Source: JBCBWG01 sp039039985
GTDB lineage: Bacteria > Pseudomonadota > Alphaproteobacteria > Rhizobiales > Hyphomicrobiaceae
Direction of reading: 5' to 3'
Assembly: GCA_039039985.1 (NCBI GenBank)
Contig: JBCCOV010000016.1
Coordinates: 1-42,096 of the forward strand
DNA length: 42,096 nt
Position 1 is the stretch's first letter; each line of letters starts with the position of its first letter. The notes below the pieces were generated by a model that was given only the letters and a program-made list of their open reading frames with translations, was not told where the DNA came from and made no database searches. Of the stretch, positions 40,549-42,096 are shown piece by piece. The translations under genes and the position numbers were made by a program.

Positions 40549-41445
40549 CTACTGAACAATGAACGAGGTGTCTCGGCGGCGCATCAAGCCTTCCTGGGCT
40601 GCTGATGCCACAAGCTGACCGCCACGCGTGTAAAAACTGCCGCGGCAGAAGCCACGCGCACCACCAGCCCACGGACTGTCCTGGACATAGAGCAACCAAT
40701 CATCCGCGCGAAACGGACGATGGAACCACATCGCGTGATCCAGGCTCGCCAGTTGGACATCGCGATCGAACAACAGCTTGCCATGGGCGATCAACGCGGT
40801 GTCGAGCAGCGTAAAGTCGGAGGCAAACGCCAACACACATTGATGGAGCCGTTCGTCGTCCGGCAATTGCGCTGCCGCCCGAAGCCATGTCGCTTGCTTC
40901 GGCGCTTGGGGTTTGCGGACAATGTATCGCGTCGGATCAACAGGGCGCATCTCAATCGGCCGGAGCCGTTGAAGATAGCTGCGCACATTGTCCGGCAGGC
41001 TGTCGCCGACCTGCTTCATCAAGTCCTGCTCACTCGGCAGATCGTCCGGCGCTGGGACCGACGGCATGTCCGACTGATGCTCGAAACTTTCTTCGTGTTT
41101 ATGGAACGAAACGCTGGTGGCGAAGATCGCGCGACCTTTCTGAATCGCCGTAACGCGCCGTGTCGTAAAGCTGCCGCCGTCGCGGAGGCGGTCAACCTCG
41201 TAGATAATCGGTTGGGCCGGATCACCGCCGAGTAGAAAGTAGGCATGCATCGAGTGGACGGTGCGGTCGGGATCGACCGTGCGACCGGCCGCCACCAGTG
41301 CCTGGCCGAGCACCTGTCCACCGTAAACGCGTTGCCAGCCTTCGCTTTGGCTGGTCCCACGAAACAGGTTCACTTCCAGCTGCTCAAGATCAAGCAGGGA
41401 CAGCAGGACATTCAGCGCCTGATCGCTGCGACCGGTGTGCGACAT
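40549..41445 (-). CDS. tesB: acyl-CoA thioesterase II
   Basis: 298 residues from the ATG at 41445 (MSHTGRSDQ); the longer frame runs into the divergent gene's promoter. Hydrolyses acyl-CoA to free fatty acid and CoA. Two hotdog domains: the first with FRGTSQSEGWQRVYGGQVLGQAL and VHSMHAYFLLGGD, the second with DFTLLDTALIAHG, ASLDHAMWFHRPFRADDWLLY and GFCRGSFYTRGGQLVAS. The Asp, Thr/Ser and Gln triad positions of TesB are present (SLDHAMW Asp, QEGLMR Gln). Divergent from the UbiH-family gene, 117 bases away. Confidence 0.95.
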   Translation of the reverse strand: MSHTGRSDQALNVLLSLLDLEQLEVNLFRGTSQSEGWQRVYGGQVLGQALVAAGRTVDPDRTVHSMHAYFLLGGDPAQPIIYEVDRLRDGGSFTTRRVTAIQKGRAIFATSVSFHKHEESFEHQSDMPSVPAPDDLPSEQDLMKQVGDSLPDNVRSYLQRLRPIEMRPVDPTRYIVRKPQAPKQATWLRAAAQLPDDERLHQCVLAFASDFTLLDTALIAHGKLLFDRDVQLASLDHAMWFHRPFRADDWLLYVQDSPWAGGARGFCRGSFYTRGGQLVASAAQEGLMRRRDTSFIVQ

Positions 41446-41562
41446 TTGCGGGCTTTCGGTTGGCCGTCGTGATATGGGAAGGGACAGGGTGCGCTCCAAC
41501 GTGTCAACCGGCTGGCGCGCTGGTGGCAACCGGGGAGCTTTGCGCCAGGGAGCATTCTAACA

Positions 41563-42096
41563 GTGCCGATCGCTGCCGAAACCGAAACGCACCTCGCTCA
41601 CGACGACTATGATATCGCCATTGTCGGCGGCGGCCTGGCTGGCGCGACGCAAGCCATTGCGCTCGCTGCCACCGCGGGTCCGTCGCTGCGGATCGCGCTT
41701 GTCGATGCGCCGGCGTCGGTTGTGCGCGGCAATCACGATCCGCGGGCCACTGCAATCTCAGCGGCGTCACGGCAGCTGCTGACCGCGATTGGCGTTTGGC
41801 CCGATGTCGCGCAAGATGCGCAGCCCGTTGCTAAGATTGAGCTGTCCGATACCGGCACTGATGATGCCGTCCGGCCAACGCGGCTAAGTTACGACAACAC
41901 GGTTATTGGCCCGGACGGCTTGAGGCAACCGGCTGCGCATATTGTGCCAAATGCAGCGCTGGAGGATGCCGTTCGGGCGCGCGTGCACAGCGTCAGCTCG
42001 ATTCATCGCGTCACGGCCCGTGTGACAGCACTTGCTGAAACCAATACAAAAGTGTCCCTTGCGGCAACGGATCGGCGCTTGACGGCGCGTCTTCTC
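41563..42096 (+). CDS. UbiH/UbiF/COQ6 family FAD-dependent monooxygenase (5' part, cut by window end)
   Basis: 178 codons are visible without a stop; the gene continues past the window. It starts at a GTG at 41563 with AGGGAG upstream (VPIAAETETH). FAD-binding GGGLAG is at 22-27 in DIAIVGGGLAGATQAIALA, DPRATAISAASRQLL is the family's DDRA-like segment, and AHIVPNAALEDAV matches the VENRALxxAL region of ubiquinone hydroxylases. The family hydroxylates the ubiquinone ring; which position cannot be told from the N-terminal part. Divergent from tesB. Confidence 0.88.
   Translation, partial: MPIAAETETHLAHDDYDIAIVGGGLAGATQAIALAATAGPSLRIALVDAPASVVRGNHDPRATAISAASRQLLTAIGVWPDVAQDAQPVAKIELSDTGTDDAVRPTRLSYDNTVIGPDGLRQPAAHIVPNAALEDAVRARVHSVSSIHRVTARVTALAETNTKVSLAATDRRLTARLL

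Overview
This is a GC-rich chromosomal segment of an alphaproteobacterium. The gene order is the one found around the replication origin in that class: the dnaQ-coaE-maf-ppsR block faces away from hemE, and is followed by rho, mnmE, mnmG, rsmG, parA and parB. I see no insertion sequence, prophage, CRISPR array, rRNA or tRNA. The species cannot be fixed from the sequence. The phasin, the TGC-rich operators, the GANTC cluster and the glnK-amtB-tesB block suit a free-living, PHA-storing, Rhodospirillales-like or related alphaproteobacterium, but that is inference.

Left arm (1-6831). Mostly minus-strand genes: an Smr protein, MltA and a Tim44-like protein, then plus-strand fxsA and secB, then minus-strand dnaQ, coaE, maf and the PEP synthase/PPDK regulator. 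The 415-base gap between that regulator and hemE (6832-7246) occupies the place of the Caulobacter oriC. It has DnaA-box-like sequences and is my candidate origin.

Right arm, segregation region (7247-22222). hemE, hemJ, rho, a GNAT enzyme, a convergent fatty-acid-hydroxylase-family gene, mnmE, mnmG, rsmG, parA, parB, hisE, coaA, an unrecognised AT-hook/HTH protein and a PfkB (adenosine-kinase-like) gene. Four parS sites (10378, 13582, 15644, 21173) and a degenerate fifth (33736) surround the parAB locus, so the window holds a chromosomal centromere as well as the probable origin.

Housekeeping and accessory stretch (22392-36231). A J-domain protein, typA, a Pif1-like helicase, a phasin with TGC-rich operators and a clear terminator, a second GNAT, ppa, dapB, a secreted DsrE-like protein, leuB, a periplasmic PilJ-type sensor protein, a split thiamine-diphosphate decarboxylase, two small secreted proteins and a multi-pass membrane protein.

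Nitrogen and lipid block (36392-42096). A beta-hydroxyacid dehydrogenase coupled to an EamA exporter, then glnK-amtB (PII protein and ammonium channel, probable sigma-54 control), tesB, and the start of a UbiH-family monooxygenase cut by the window end.

The least explained features are paired structured repeats on both sides of coaA, the AT-hook/HTH protein inside the parS domain, a GANTC cluster on a direct repeat before mnmG, and a roughly 300-base tail between the AT-hook gene and its terminator. I found no clearly new multi-gene system; most of the window is core chromosome.
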